A stretch of DNA of 64,000 bases from Rhizomys pruinosus (taxonomy: Eukaryota > Chordata > Mammalia > Rodentia > Spalacidae): NCBI GenBank assembly GCA_009823505.1, contig VZQC01008874.1, positions 80,037 through 144,036 on the forward strand, written 5' to 3'. Positions 10,837 through 22,713 of this stretch are shown here, one piece after another. Numbering within the stretch: the stretch's first letter is position 1; every line of letters starts with the position of its first letter. A program made the translations under genes and the position numbers. The notes beneath the pieces are model-generated. The model did no database searches. It saw only the letters and a list, made by a program, of their open reading frames with translations, and was not told where the DNA came from.

Positions 10837-12955
10837 ATGTGAAACACTTTTTAAGATGTTCTCAGCCATATTTACTTCCCCATTTGTGAAGTGTTTGTTC
10901 AGCTCTTTATCTTTTGAGTGAATCATTTGTTTTCATCTTTGTTTTTGAGTAGTTTATATATTCTGGAAGTTAACGCTTTGTCAGATATATATTCAGTGAA
11001 GGTTTTCTTCAGCCAACTCGGTCAGTTTTTCTCTTCACAGCATGTCTACTGCTAAACAGAAGCTTTTGATTTTAATGAGGTCCCCACTTGTCAATTTGCT
11101 CTCGTTTTCCTGTGTAAGCTTCCCACCTGTTTGATTTAGAAAATTTTTCCTACACATATGTTTTGTAAGTTGGTGCCAACCTTTCTTCTATCACCTCAGA
11201 GTTGGAGTTTCACATGGAGGTCTTTTGATACATTGGAGTTTATTTTTGTACAGGGGGTTTAGTTTTTATTTTCTACATTTGGTGATACAGTTTTCCAACC
11301 ACCATTTGTTAAATGCTGTCCTTTCATCCATCATATCTCTACCCCTGTTCCCTTTTGTCAAATATGAGTGGCTGAAATTATATGAGACCAAGTTTGGATC
11401 TTCAGTTGTCCATTGTATATAGGTCTGCTTTTGTGCCAGTACCAGCCTGTTTTTATTAACTATAGCCCTGTAATTATAGTTTGAAGTCTGGTAAAAAGAT
11501 CCCCCCCCCCCCTGTATTGCTCTTTTCACTCAGGGGTTTGCTAGTTATTTGGGTTCTTTCGTTTTTCCATATAAATTTAAGGGAATTTTTTTTTCCAGTC
11601 TTGAAGAACACTCATGGTATTTTAAATTTGAGATTTGCAGATGAATCTGTATGTTAGTTTGGATAGAATGGACAATTTTACTATTATTAATTTTTCTAAT
11701 CCATAAGCATGAGATTTATTATTTTCGCCTTGCCATTTCCCCCTTAAGGGAAGTTTTCTATTTTTTTTTTCTTTACTAGGTGATGATGTGGCTGTGGGTT
11801 TGTTGTTATATGGCCTTTGGACTTTTGTTGAGGAATGTTCCCTAAGTCCAGATTCCCTATAGAACTTTAAACATTGAATGGATTCTGGATCATGTCAAAG
11901 GCTTTTTTCTGCATCAATTGAAGATGATCGTGGTGTATTTTGTCTTCAGGAGTCCTTTAGGTATGTATATATATTTATGACTTCATATATGTTGAATCCA
12001 TCCATCCATCTCTGGTAGATATCCAACTTGATCATGTTGGATGATCTTTTTGGGGAAAATGTGTGCTTGGCGTATGTGAGTTGTACAAGTATTTTTGTTG
12101 AGAATTTTTTGCCATGCTATGTTCATTAATGAGATGGGTCTAAAGTTTTCCTTTTGGTTGTCTCTTTGCCTTGCCTGGTTTTTGGTATTAGATACTACTG
12201 GCATTCATAGAAAGAATTGGGAGAGTTCCTTCTGTTTGTATCCTTCTGAACGTTAGTGTAATTTTTTTAATTTTTTTTTTTTTAATGTTTTATAAATTTC
12301 TGCTGTTGGAAAACATCTGGGCCTGGGCTTTTTTTTTTTTTAGTTGGGAGATTTTTTTTTTATTTATTACATCTTCAAGCTCTCCTCAAATATTATGGAT
12401 CGGTTTAAACTGTCAGTCTTCCTTGGTTAGCTTTTGTATATTGCCAGTATTAGAATATTCACTATTTTTCATTGGTTTTTCAAATAGTCCAGCACAGGTT
12501 TTTGAAGTATTCAATATGATTGTCTGGATCATTTTCTTTGTCTGTCTGATGCTTCCTCTCTCAACATGAATACTATTAAACTGGAATTTCTCTCTCCTTT
12601 TTTTATTTTTTTTTTGTTAACTGGCTAGTGTCTGTCTATATTGTTTATCTTTTCAAAGATAAGCGTTTGGACTTCATTGACTCTTTTGTATTGTTTTCTT
12701 TGTTTATATTTCATAGTGATTTTTGATATATTTCTGCTGAATTTTGTTAGTACTTTTTCCTTCTTTCCTGTCCATTGGGTTTAGGGTTCATTTGTTGTTG
12801 TCTCGTGTGTTTTTTAGCTTCAGGTTAGATAGGTTATATTGTTCCCTTCTGTGTTTCCTTCTCTTTTTTTTTTTTTTAATGAGGGCACATTTAGGGCCAT
12901 AAAATTTCCCTTAGGACTTGCTTTTGAAAGTATCCCCCCGATATATTATTGTATT

Positions 12956-15150
12956 GTAATTGTCCTTTCATTCAGTCTTCCATAGAATACTTCATATAGA
13001 TTCGTTGTTTTCCCTGACCAATTCATATATTCGACCCGGTTGTGTTGTTTAGTCTCCATATGTTCTTGTAGAGGCTAGTAGGACTATAGTGAGCAAACTA
13101 TTCAGAGTCGCTTGATGTTGTCGCTATTATTGCACTGTGGACATGATAGCATTCATAAATAAATTCAAATCCGTATTGGAATTTGTTGACAATCATTAGG
13201 AAATTTTTTCATATATGTGATTTTGATTTTTTCGAATAAAATATGTATGGTGTTAAATACACGATTATTGAGTGGAATGTTACATAGTGAGTGGGTGCCT
13301 CGAGATATAGAAAGAGGTAATATACTCTTGGTGTCTTGAGGGCCTGATATTGAATTACAGTGATGTCTAGCGAACGAGTTCTCTACATTTTGGATATATT
13401 AGGATGGTGATTTAATTGGAGCGAAAGAGAGTAGATCTGATGTTTCTTCCTCGTTTATAGTTTATCTAGTACTCCCGTTCACCTCCATTCGACAACGAGG
13501 GCTCAGTGTAATTAGAAGAGGTAAATTAATGAAGTACCAATTTCTCCACTTCCTCCCAAGATCGATGCTATATAGGGATAATAATCTGTTAACTTGAATC
13601 AGGTAACAGACATCTATCAAAGATTGTCAATAAACGGGTCAGTGCGATTAGATTACAACCATAAAAAGACCAGTTCAGAGACTTCGCACCATGCAAATTT
13701 GGAGAAATTTCCCTCCTCATTACACTAGGTCTTAAAAGTGCTAGATGCTCAAAACGAAGACAAAACACTGAAAGCCACGAGAGAAAAATAGCAACCATAT
13801 TAGGTACATTGATGAAATTCATATCGGGGACATGAAGTTAGCCCTAATTTCAAGCGTTTGAAATTTAATAGCGAGTCGTGTAGGATAGGTAGTCCTTCCT
13901 TATGTCGTGCCTTAAACTATTGAAAGCCAGAAGTAATTTTGTAGGCATCCTCGAAAGGGACTTCGATCAGTGGGCTCTATAAACTGTGACTATATAGTGC
14001 AACCCCAGATTATAATATTACCCGAGCTAAAAACTACTGTCAATTACCAGTGGTCTGATAAGCGTAGTGAAGTAAAATATTTTTATCCTATCACAACGAA
14101 CATAAAACAAGGCCATGGCACAAGAATTTTTTATATACTCATGTCAAGAAAACCAATCTTCCAGAAAATACTCGAAGCTTTCGGAGAGAGCAACGAGTGG
14201 ACAGGATGCACAATATCCCCTATACACAACGCAACTAAATGTGGACGAAATTAAATGCAAAATCATCTAACTCAATGACCACTGAACCAATAAACCCCCT
14301 AGCTATGCTAGACTATGGCACGCCCACAACACCCCACTAAAAGCTATAGCGATTGATAATATGCGGTAGAGCCAAGACAAATGTTTTATCAATTACTCTT
14401 TACTTTTCTCACACTCATAAAATCTCCATCTTCTAAATATTACATTATTTAGAATGGTCTATGAGAGACTCCCACAGAAATCAAGAGTTATTACATGTGT
14501 ATTAGAATGGATATCGAGAGAATGATCAGGAAACAGAATCCATCTACTTGCTGCCTACAAGAAATCCCAGGCTCTTACCCTCCGAGTACCAGAAAACAAA
14601 AATGTTAAATTGCATAAGGATTGTGAAAAAAATATTCCCAAATATTTATCAAATTTAGTGATATCTAAAAATGCATGCTAGGTACCATGGGAAGGGATAT
14701 TCTCGTTTTGTGTTGGTGAACAACTCACACAGCTCAGAACTGTACTTGGTGAGTTATTATATGCATTTGCCAAGGTGAGGAGCACTTAATTTACAATGAA
14801 ACATCTTTCAGCCTAATAAAGAAAAAAATAATGAACAACTCAATATTTAGCAGTCTGGACAAGCGAAATGACCTATATATTCTCATAGTTATGAATTATG
14901 TGGACATGCTTTATCTATAGCGTGTAGTCTCATATTTCATTTGGCTTTTGAAATAGGAATGATTCTTTTTGCTTTGTTATTTTGATAACTTATAAAGTTG
15001 AGGCTGAAATATGTCATGTTTGAAGAATTATCACTCCAATACAACCATTAAGAGCATCCAATCCAGACCCACATAACGCAACGAACCAAGCCCCTATGAT
15101 GGTAAGTCTAAACCACCATCAGTGTCTGCCTTTGTGTAGGTTCCTAACAG
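12956..15150. other. Anomalous tract inside the antisense L1, possibly mis-assembled
   Basis: Clean antisense ORF2 stops near 12,955 and resumes near 15,200. In between, about 2.2 kb is recognisable only dimly. Positions 13,735-13,790 (CTAGATGCTC, CTGAAAGCCACGAGAG) and 13,925-14,060 resemble L1 ORF1 in the opposite, sense orientation, and 14,500-14,590 resembles the start of sense ORF2 (AGGAAACAGAATCCATCTAC). The corresponding interval in the sense L1 at 34,915-35,860 is only about 0.7 kb after subtracting its B2. CpG is frequent here, unlike decayed mammalian DNA. The simplest reading is raw or chimeric long-read sequence used to close a gap. Confidence 0.55.
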
Positions 15151-16835
15151 GGAATTTCCTGTGCCCCAGGTAGGGGTCTGCTGTGCTTGTTTGAGACTAT
15201 TTGTTTGGTATAAGTAATTCATGTTTACATTCCTTATCATTTTAATTTTGTTTCTGTCCTTGAGGGTGAGATGGGCTTCTTGTAGACAGCATATAGATGG
15301 ATTCTGTTTCCTGATCCATTCTCTCTATCTATATCTTTTGATTGGGGAGTTTAGACCATTAATATTTAAGGTTATTATTGAGAGATGTGTTGCTTCCTTT
15401 CACCTTATTTTTTGCTTGCATTCTTGCTCTAGGTTTATATTATGCTGTTATGCATTTCTTAATTTCTCTCTTTAGTTGCTTGGTGATAGTTGCTTCTTTC
15501 CTCTGTTCTTTGAATTGCTTCGAGTATTTTCTGAAGTGTTGGTTTTTTGACATGTATTCTTTCATGCTGTTTATGTCGTGATAGATTTTTCTTCCTCCTT
15601 CAACTGTAATTGACAGTTTTACTGGGTATAATAATCTGGGTTGGCATCTAAAGTCATTTAGCACTGTGAATACTTTGGTCCACATTCTTCTGGCTTTCAT
15701 AGTTTGCACTGAGACATCAGCTGAATTCTGATGGGTTTCCCTATATGTAACTTGTGTTTTTTTCTCGTGGCTTTCTGTGTTTTGTTTCGTTTTGAGCATC
15801 TAGCATTTTAACTGTGAAAATGGTGTGAGGGGAATTTCTTTTGGTTCTTTGTCTATTTGGTGTTCATTGCTTCTTGATTTGTTGTTGTTTTTCTTTTTTT
15901 CAGTTTGGGGGAAATTTTCTCTATTATTCTGTTGAAGATCTGCCATTATTGTATTCTGGGATTCTTCTCTTCCTCTATCCCTATAATGCAGAGATGTAGT
16001 CTTTTCATAGCGCCCTGCATTTCCTGGTTGGTCCACTATTTTTTTTTTTTAATTTTTCATAATCTTTACTGAGCATTAGTGTTCTGTTTATCCTCAGTCT
16101 GATATTATTTTTTCTGCTTCCTTCATTCTGCTTCTGAGCTTTTTCCATCCTTTCCTGTTGATTGATGAGTTTCAATTTCCTTTTTCATTTCATCCTGAGA
16201 TTTTTTAGTATTTCCACTTCCTTTCGAAGCTTTTCATTCTCTTCTTATAGCTCCTTGCTTCGCTGGTTAGTTTCTTTTTTCCTTTCAGCCTGGGATCTTT
16301 TCATTATTTCCACTTCCTTCTGGAGTTTGTCAAACTCTCCCTCTAGTTCTTTCCAGAGTTTATCATTCTTTTCTTCTAATTCCTTCCTGAGTTCTTCATT
16401 CTCTCCCCTTAGTTCTCTGATTTGTTCTTTATATTCTTTGATTTCTTTGACTATGTCTATGATTTGTCTTCTAAGTTGTATCTTGGTTTCCTTCCAGGGA
16501 GATCTAGTTTTAGGGATATTCTGTAGGACTGGTAGAGTTTGGTGTGGATTTATTATGAGCTTTTCCCATGTTGTTGTTTTCTCATTGTGTATTTGGCATT
16601 GTGTATTTTTTTTTAGTTGTTCGTTTTTTTTTTTTTTTTTTTTTTTTGGATTCTGGGGTGCTAATCTCAAATATTAAATATGGGGACTGGTTGATCACTC
16701 ACTCTGCTTCCTGCCAGCCAGTTCCTTTATGTTGGCTATGCAGCCTAGAATCACTAACACTGTGCCCACTGGATCATCCACACCATAGCACCACCACTTC
16801 AGCTTGAGCTGGGGGGGGGGTTGGTGTATGGAGGG
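15151..16835 (-). mobile_element. Antisense L1, endonuclease start, ORF1 and 5' UTR
   Basis: Minus-strand frames give a recognisable ORF1: the C-terminal domain at about 15,440-15,800 (ends in HFRKYSKQFKEQRKE), and the coiled coil at about 16,160-16,560 with many Glu/Lys heptads. ORF1p is the L1 RNA chaperone. A 28-base T run at 16,620-16,650 complements an A-rich stretch before ORF1. The remainder to 16,835 corresponds to the 5' UTR seen at 33,010-33,140. Frameshifts separate the ORF1 parts, so this is a dead copy. Confidence 0.85.
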
Positions 16836-16837
16836 GG

Positions 16838-16894
16838 GCCCACCTCTGACTCCCAAGTGCTAGGATTAAAGGCATGTGCCACCACACCTGGCTA
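16838..16894 (-). mobile_element. B1 fragment, antisense
   Basis: Only the B1 head complement is present (CCAAGTGCTAGGATTAAAGG then CACCACACCTGGC). The rest of the element is missing. Confidence 0.85.
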
Positions 16895-17445
16895 TTTTCT
16901 AAAATATTGTAGAGTAGTTAAAAGTATCAGGCAGGTGTAACTTAGCCTTTCTGGATGCTGAAGGACCATACTCAATGCCCATACCAATTTGACCAAGGGT
17001 CTTAAGGGATAACTTTGTTTCTTGCCCTCAGAGGTCAACTAAGTCCCAGGAGACTATGCATGGAGGCATCTCTTGAAATGTCCTGCAAATGTGCAGGGAG
17101 GTCTTGGAAATCCACTAATGGGACTTCAGCCAGTGTCCAGTCTATAAAGAGGAAAGTCTGCTCATGTTTCAAAAAGGGAAGCCTGGTCTAGCAAGACCTG
17201 ACTTTGTCCTCAAGTGGATGGAACTGGTGATTGAAAAGCCAAAATGAGCCAGGGGATACCTCCTCCCTGCAAAACCTGAATGACCATTGAGGACCAGATC
17301 CTCAGCTGACCTTGAGAAAACAAAAACCTTGGTTAATCTGGGCTAACTGTGTGGCCTTAAACATCCAAAAATAAAGTATAAATAAAGAGTAAGTCCTGAG
17401 AAATTGTACTTCAGATGTAAAACTTGAGATCTTAGTAAAAAGACA
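16895..17445 (+). other. Unclassified segment, possibly an old LTR
   Basis: No coding sequence is seen. Two AATAAA-type polyadenylation signals near 17,370-17,390 and a moderately GC-rich upstream half would fit a decayed LTR, but I find no clear TG...CA ends or target-site duplication. Orientation and class are guesses. Confidence 0.25.
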
Positions 17446-17470
17446 AAAATAAATAAATAAATAAATAAAT
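17446..17470. repeat. (AAAT)n microsatellite
   Basis: Six perfect AAAT units, probably a retroposon tail. Confidence 0.95.
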
Positions 17471-17500
17471 ATTATATGGAAATTTCATCCCTGATTTCTT

Positions 17501-17666
17501 TTTTTTTTTTTTTTTTTTTTTTGGTCTTTTTGAGACAGTGTCTCCCTGTAGCCCCAGCTGGCCTGGAACTCACTCTGTAGACCAAGCTGGCCTTGAATTC
17601 ACAAAGATCTACCTGCCTCTGCCTCCAGAGTCCCAGGATTAAAGGCATGTACCACCACACAGGGCC
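17501..17666 (-). mobile_element. B1 SINE, antisense, with 15-bp TSD
   Basis: Poly-T start (tail complement), GTCTTTTTGAGACAGTGTCT, GCTGGCCTGGAACTCACTCT, and the head complement at the right. The perfect target-site duplication CATCCCTGATTTCTT occurs at 17,486-17,500 and 17,667-17,681. This is a 7SL-derived Pol III SINE. Confidence 0.95.
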
Positions 17667-17756
17667 CATCCCTGATTTCTTAACATAATATAAAATGTGA
17701 ATGATAAAAATTTAATATATATGATGCATTTATAAATATAATTATTGAAAAATAAA

Positions 17757-17890
17757 AGGCCAGGCATAGTGGCACGCTCATGTAATTCAGGGAATTGAGA
17801 TAGGAATATTATGACACTGGGCTGTATAGTCAGTTTGAAGCCAACCTGGTCTAAACAACAAGAGTCTGTCTCATAAACAAAACAAAATGA
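17757..17890 (+). mobile_element. Old B1-like SINE, sense
   Basis: It begins GGCCAGGCATAGTGGCACGC and continues with diverged B1 sequence (CCAACCTGGTCTAAACAAC, GAGTCTGTCTCATAAAC) to an A-rich tail. Divergence is much greater than in other B1 copies here, so it is older. Confidence 0.75.
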
Positions 17891-18429
17891 AAAATTCAAG
17901 ATATAGAGCAAGAGTTGTCTACAGGATAAATTTTGCCAAAGCTCGTTTATTTCTATTTTGAAAGCTAAGGAATATTTTTATACATATATAAAGTAAATTA
18001 AAATGACAACAATAGCAAAGTAATACAATAGACACTGGATATGTCTCACAATGCTAAATAAAATATTTCTGGCCTACATTATTTCAGAAAAATGTTTGCT
18101 GATTTTTGCTGTAGAGCTGCAAATATCTGTGTGGAAAGATATTTATACTTCAAATACTATGCTCGAAGCACATGCAGTAGTCACCTCATGAAATGCTGTA
18201 AATGTATATTTATAGACACAGAAATATCTAAAAGACAGTGAGGATAATGTTGATCAGATAATGATTGCTCTCTAGTGATGAAACTAAACTCATTTTTAAA
18301 ATTTTTTCCATTCTATTATACATTAATGCCTAAAGCAATAAACATACATCATTATTATCATGAAAGACTATTTTCACTTTGAAAACTAAAATGACCTAAC
18401 ACCTAACCAATGATAATACTTTGATCAGG
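17891..18429. other. No feature recognised
   Basis: AT-rich single-copy-like DNA with no repeat or coding signal that I can support. Confidence 0.4.
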
Positions 18430-18650
18430 CTTCAGTTCTATATGAGCCACATGGCACTTGTCATGGCATCCACTTGTTCAGAGGAATCTTCACAATATCC
18501 AATGATTGATAATCTTTCAATCCTATTTTTCACATTTCAAAGCTAACAGGCAGTGAGTTAGGCAATGGTCCAGGTTCACACCACTTACCAGTTGCCAGCA
18601 CTGCTAGTAAATCCAGTCCTAATGCTGTGTGCTTAGCCATTGCATATGTA
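18430..18650 (+). mobile_element. MIR-like ancient SINE, sense
   Basis: The order of motifs follows the MIR core: an ATCCTATTTTTCACATTTC block, then GGCAGTGAGTTAGGCAATGG in place of the usual 'gttaagtaacttgcccaagg', then a TAGTAAATCCAGTCCTAATG segment. MIRs predate placental mammals, so this locus is old. Ends are approximate. Confidence 0.5.
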
Positions 18651-19884
18651 CACTACATACATAGAATGACACATGTGGCTCAAGTGCCAGCTCACAGCAA
18701 CACTGGGAGAAATTCCCGGGGCTATTTTGACCCCCATATTTATATAATTTAATGTGTTCTGTGTCATGTGCGTAAGGCAGTGCAATCCTTTCTTTCACAA
18801 ATATTATAACAGGACCAAAGAAGTCCACATCTGCTCCCATCTAGTCTCTGAGAATTTCATTCAATTCTAAGATTTGGAAATAAATCATGACATACTTGTG
18901 TGAAGCATTTAAAATGGGAAACAGAAGAAAATAATGTCTGTCCTAAAATTAGCAAAAATAGTTACCAGATGAAAAGATAAATTAAGAAAAATCTCCCACT
19001 GCCTTAAATTTTTAAGGACCATTTATAAGGAGGGTGTAAACCATGGTCTTAATGGAACTGTTAGGGGTAAGTCATGAGGAAATAGATCTCACCCTAACAT
19101 ACATCACATACATGATGCCTATGATACAAGAAGTAGCCTGTTTATTTCAATAGTTTATCATGTCTCCAGAGGGTAGAGATGAAATATCAGGAATGTGACT
19201 CCACAGAGACAGGGCATGATCACTTTTAAATGTTAGCCACAAATAGTGTTGCAAATTTGGCAACAGTGTAAGATTTCTCTGAATACACATATAGTTGGAC
19301 AACACAAAAAGTCAATAAAAAGAAGCCGTGGATGCCTTCAGAACCTCATGCTAGAAAACACCTATCACCAGAAAGAAAATAGTCATCTCTTCGATCAGGA
19401 TGAGGATGTCAGACAAAGCATATTTAGATTTAGATACTAGAGTTCTTCAAGAATCTAGATAAGGTAGAAAGAAGGTGAGGGTCCAGATTTTCAACCGAAC
19501 CCTCAGCCTAGAAGTGAAAAGCAAAATTATGTATGAGCATTTCTTTTCAAGTACAACACTTTGGTTTAGACCCTGAACTATTCCTAATCTGTTTAGTTTT
19601 TCTTTTCAAACCTTCATATGAAAGTTTCCTCAGCATAAAGAATTTTCCCATAGAAAGAGCGTTATAAGAACACTATACATTATTACATTACAGAATTGCC
19701 ATATCGGTAATCTATAATCTTATCTCTGACTGAATGTTCTATGTCCATCATATGTATAAAATCACAGTAACTATATACCCTTGAATTATTTTATGAGCAT
19801 TTCTAGTCAAGTCATTGCACTGTAAGACTTACCTTAAGTTAAATTGCCAGTTCTCAAGTCAGCTAATCCTATTTTTCCTCCGCC
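18651..19884. other. No feature recognised
   Basis: About 1.2 kb of AT-rich sequence without recognisable repeats. All open frames are short and lack recognisable domains. Confidence 0.4.
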
Positions 19885-20041
19885 TGTCGCCATTGTCACA
19901 GCGTCTGTCTCCACCTCTCACCCCTCGGGTTGTAGGTCTGCACCATCACATCTGCATTTTACACAAGTGTTAAGGCTTTATGCTCAGGTTCTCATGCTTC
20001 GGAAGCAAGCACTTTATGTCCTGAGCAATCTCCATGGCCCA
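19885..20041 (-). mobile_element. B4/ID-like SINE, antisense
   Basis: The right side GGTTCTCATGCTTCGGAAGC and AAGCACTTTATGTCCTGAGC matches the ID-derived end of antisense B4 elements; the left side (TGTCTCCACCTCTCACC) is a diverged B1-like part. Subfamily assignment is tentative. Confidence 0.6.
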
Positions 20042-21703
20042 TGAGGTTTTGTTCTGATGTTTAGGAGTCAGATAAACAATGGCATCTGGAGAACAGCAGC
20101 GCAAAATAATTGTAGAGAAAAAGACTTGGGAATTGATATATGAGGAAAATATAAGTTGTGAGGCATGAAAAAAAGTTGGAAACCTCACAAGATTGATGAT
20201 CCCTCTCATGTTAAGGGGATCAGCCCAGGAAATACAGTTCCAATAAACAAACTGGGAGCACATGAAAAATGTGTAACTAAGATTATGCAGATTTGGCCAT
20301 CTAATTTAATGGTCAAGCCTCTCACCCCTTGACAGGACATATGGAGGACTGCCCATTGAATCTTAGGATAGAAGGTAGATAAACAAGTCAGACATAGAAT
20401 AGGCCAAATGCTGAGATTAACTACTGGTGATGTGTGGCACCAGGACATTTCCTTTTCTATTTGCCCTCTACCATTTTTCTTTGGCAAGCAAGCGGGAGGT
20501 AACAATGAGGGAATAGAAAGCCACAGCACAAGGTGTTCTTTGTTATTACAAAACTTTGCAGAATTGAGTTTCAAAAGCTTCAAAGAGAACAGGAAGATCT
20601 CATCTGAATAATAAAGAATGGGTTTTCCTTTTTGGTCTTCAATGAGCACCAAGGTTTGTCTGGTGTTTCGCACTCTATTTACCATTCTATTTAACTCTGG
20701 ACTGATTTTTCTTTAAAAAATATAAAGGCCTAAACCTGTTTGGAGCTCTTAGAATTCCAGCTGAATAAAATCTAAAGTGAGAAAATATAAGCTGTGCATT
20801 CTGTGATATTGAGGTGAGAAAGCATGGACCAGAGACGTGCAACAAAATCTCTGAAAGGTAAGTTTAAAAAAGAATGTACACACAAAGTCAGGCAATGAAG
20901 CCAGAGGGCAAAAGAGATCTAGAGATAAGATTAGGCCACCAAGAGGAAACCAGAATTTCATTTATATTGGAGGCCAGATATCTATGATAAGTTCACTGGA
21001 CAGTAGAATTAGGATTGAAAACAAAAACTTCATCTATGGATTCATTCATTTATTATGCATGGATTTGTGTAAGAATGTAGAGAAATACTTTTAAAATAAT
21101 TTGAGGGTTATATAGTTAGTGTGATTCTATATTGATGACAGAGAGAGAACGACCAGAAATAAGACCCTAGAAGATGGTTACTGTGAGAATTCTGCAGACT
21201 AATAATATATAATATTTTTATACATCTGTTTCTGTGGAGAAATCCTTTATGTTGAGGATGTTTCATAGGAAAATTTGAACAGCGTTTGTTGCTTACGTCT
21301 ACTCACTTTCTTTTATAGAAGAACTATCCAGGAGCAGAGAAAACTGTCGTACCAGAGAATGGAAGAATCAGGTCACCCAAGATAGAAGAGGTAGCAAGTG
21401 GGAAAAAGGGAGGTATTTACCCACTGGATCTTACTTCCAGTGAGTCACTGTGAATCACAGGAATATCACTTCTGGGTTGCACAAGCATGTTTCAACACCC
21501 AAAACTGAAAAGTTCTCATATAACACAGTACAAGAAGAAAAAAATCACTCTCTTAGTGTGTTTCATAGGAGGTGAGAGATGGTTATGGGAGGTAAAAGTG
21601 ACCAAATCATTATAAGAAACCATAAAAGAATATCCAAAAAATAAATTTGTCATTTATTGGGCATTTATTCAAATCAACGGGAACAAAAAAATGGTATAAA
21701 AGT
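20042..21703. other. Single-copy-like DNA, no gene supported
   Basis: No repeat recognised over 1.66 kb. The longest open frame is 159 codons on the minus strand (20,206-20,685); I see no domain, no signal peptide with a convincing start, and no biased codon pattern, so I do not call it a gene. Confidence 0.4.
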
Positions 21704-21930
21704 TGGGACTGGAGAGATGGCCTAGCAGTTAAGCGTGCCGACTGTTGTTGCAGAAGACCCGGGTTCAATCCCCCGCACCCACATGGCAGCTGAGAACCGT
21801 CTGTGATTCCAATTCCAGGAGAACTCCAGTTCCAGGGGAATCTGACGCCCTCTTCTGACCTCTGTGGCATTGCATGACACGGGAGCACAAACCTACATGC
21901 ACACAGTACATTCATACACATAGAAAAAAT
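21704..21930 (+). mobile_element. B2 SINE, sense, duplicated-box subfamily
   Basis: It has the head GGACTGGAGAGATGGCCTAG (A box), GACCCGGGTTCAATCCC (B box) and the duplicated boxes CAATTCCAGGAGAACTCC and AGTTCCAGGGGAATC, then a CA-rich 3' part. With the antisense B2 at 22,124-22,387 it forms an inverted pair about 190 bp apart. Confidence 0.93.
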
Positions 21931-21940
21931 GTTATTGGTA

Positions 21941-22106
21941 GAGGGCCAGTAGAGGGCTCAGTGGATAAAAGCACTGGAGGATGACCCCAACGACCTGCAT
22001 TGGATCCCGGGGGCCCGCATGCATGCTAGAGGGAGAGGGCCAGTTCCCACAAGTTGTCTTGTGACCTCTACTCACATGCTGTGTCACCTCCATCATACAC
22101 ACATAT
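21941..22106 (+). mobile_element. B3-like SINE, sense
   Basis: It starts with a tRNA-like head (AGAGGGCTCAGTGGATAAAA) and a B-box-like ATTGGATCCCGGGGGCCC, followed by GGCCAGTTCCCACAAGTTGT and TGTGACCTCTACTCACATG. This body differs from B2 and matches the B3 layout as I recall it. Confidence 0.65.
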
Positions 22107-22123
22107 GAAACCATGACTTTTTT

Positions 22124-22387
22124 ATTTTTTTGTGTGTGTGATTTTTTTTTTAATTTTTATTTATTTCTGTATGTGTATCAATGTACTGTCTGCATGCAGG
22201 TCTGTACACCCGTGTCGTGCAATGCCGCGGAGGTCAGAAGAGGGTCTCGGATTCCCCTGGAGCTGGAGTTCTCCTGGAATTGGAGTTTCAGGCGGCTCTC
22301 GGCCGCCATGTGGGTGCTGGGGATCGAACCCGGGTCCTCTGTAAGAGCGGTCAGCGCTCTTAACCGCTAGGCCATCTCTCCAGCCCC
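22124..22387 (-). mobile_element. Young B2 SINE, antisense, with 17-bp TSD
   Basis: Perfect 17-bp target-site duplication GAAACCATGACTTTTTT at 22,107-22,123 and 22,388-22,404. The element retains many CpGs (GTCGTGCAATGCCGCGGAGG, CTCGGCCGCC, GATCGAACCCGGG) and an intact A/B-box promoter on the minus strand, so it is among the youngest in the window. It carries the internal box duplication. Confidence 0.96.
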
Positions 22388-22539
22388 GAAACCATGACTT
22401 TTTTAAAACTTCTCTTTGAATGTATACTATCAGTACAGTCAGTTCAGCCCACTTTTTCCATAGATTTCAGAACATTTTGTAAGGTTTAAAAGTATGAAAA
22501 ATATTAGTGGGACAACTGGGGTTTAATTTTCTATTTTAT

Positions 22540-22700
22540 ATATTTTAATAATGTTTATTAATTAATTGATTAAGAACTATTTATTAATTTATTAAGAATT
22601 ATTTATTAATAATTAATTTATTAATGATGTTTATTAATTAAGAACTATTTAATTTATTAAGGATTATTTATTAATGGTGTTTATTTATTAATTTATTAAG
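22540..22700. repeat. AT-rich degenerate tandem repeat
   Basis: Repeated TATTTATTAATTTATTAAG-type units with variable spacing, almost free of G and C. Probably slippage-derived. Confidence 0.75.
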
Positions 22701-22713
22701 AAAACATTTGTTT

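Larger units (their letters stand above)
9276..12955 (-). mobile_element. Antisense L1, 3' UTR and ORF2 part
   Basis: From left to right on the plus strand: T-rich tail complement (about 9278-9306), C-rich complement of the L1 G-tract (9362-9382), 3' UTR to about 10,080, then antisense ORF2. The C-terminal cysteine-motif region lies near 10,450-10,500, the thumb/connection region near 11,300-11,500, and the RT region at about 11,880-12,600 (complement of the block seen in sense at 52,480-52,900). Two B2s interrupt it. The ORF2 frame is broken by many indels, so it is inactive. Beyond about 12,955 the sequence ceases to be clean L1. Confidence 0.88.

Noticed and set aside
16162..16677. 171-codon plus-strand frame rich in Ser and Phe
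   Set aside because: It is the reverse strand of the L1 ORF1 coiled coil.
20206..20685. 159-codon minus-strand frame in single-copy-like DNA
   Set aside because: No domain, no homology I recognise and no supporting signals; this length can occur by chance in 64 kb. A protein search would settle it.
22540..22700. Possible scaffold attachment or replication-origin-like AT tract
   Set aside because: AT-richness alone is not evidence; the slippage-type repeat pattern explains it.
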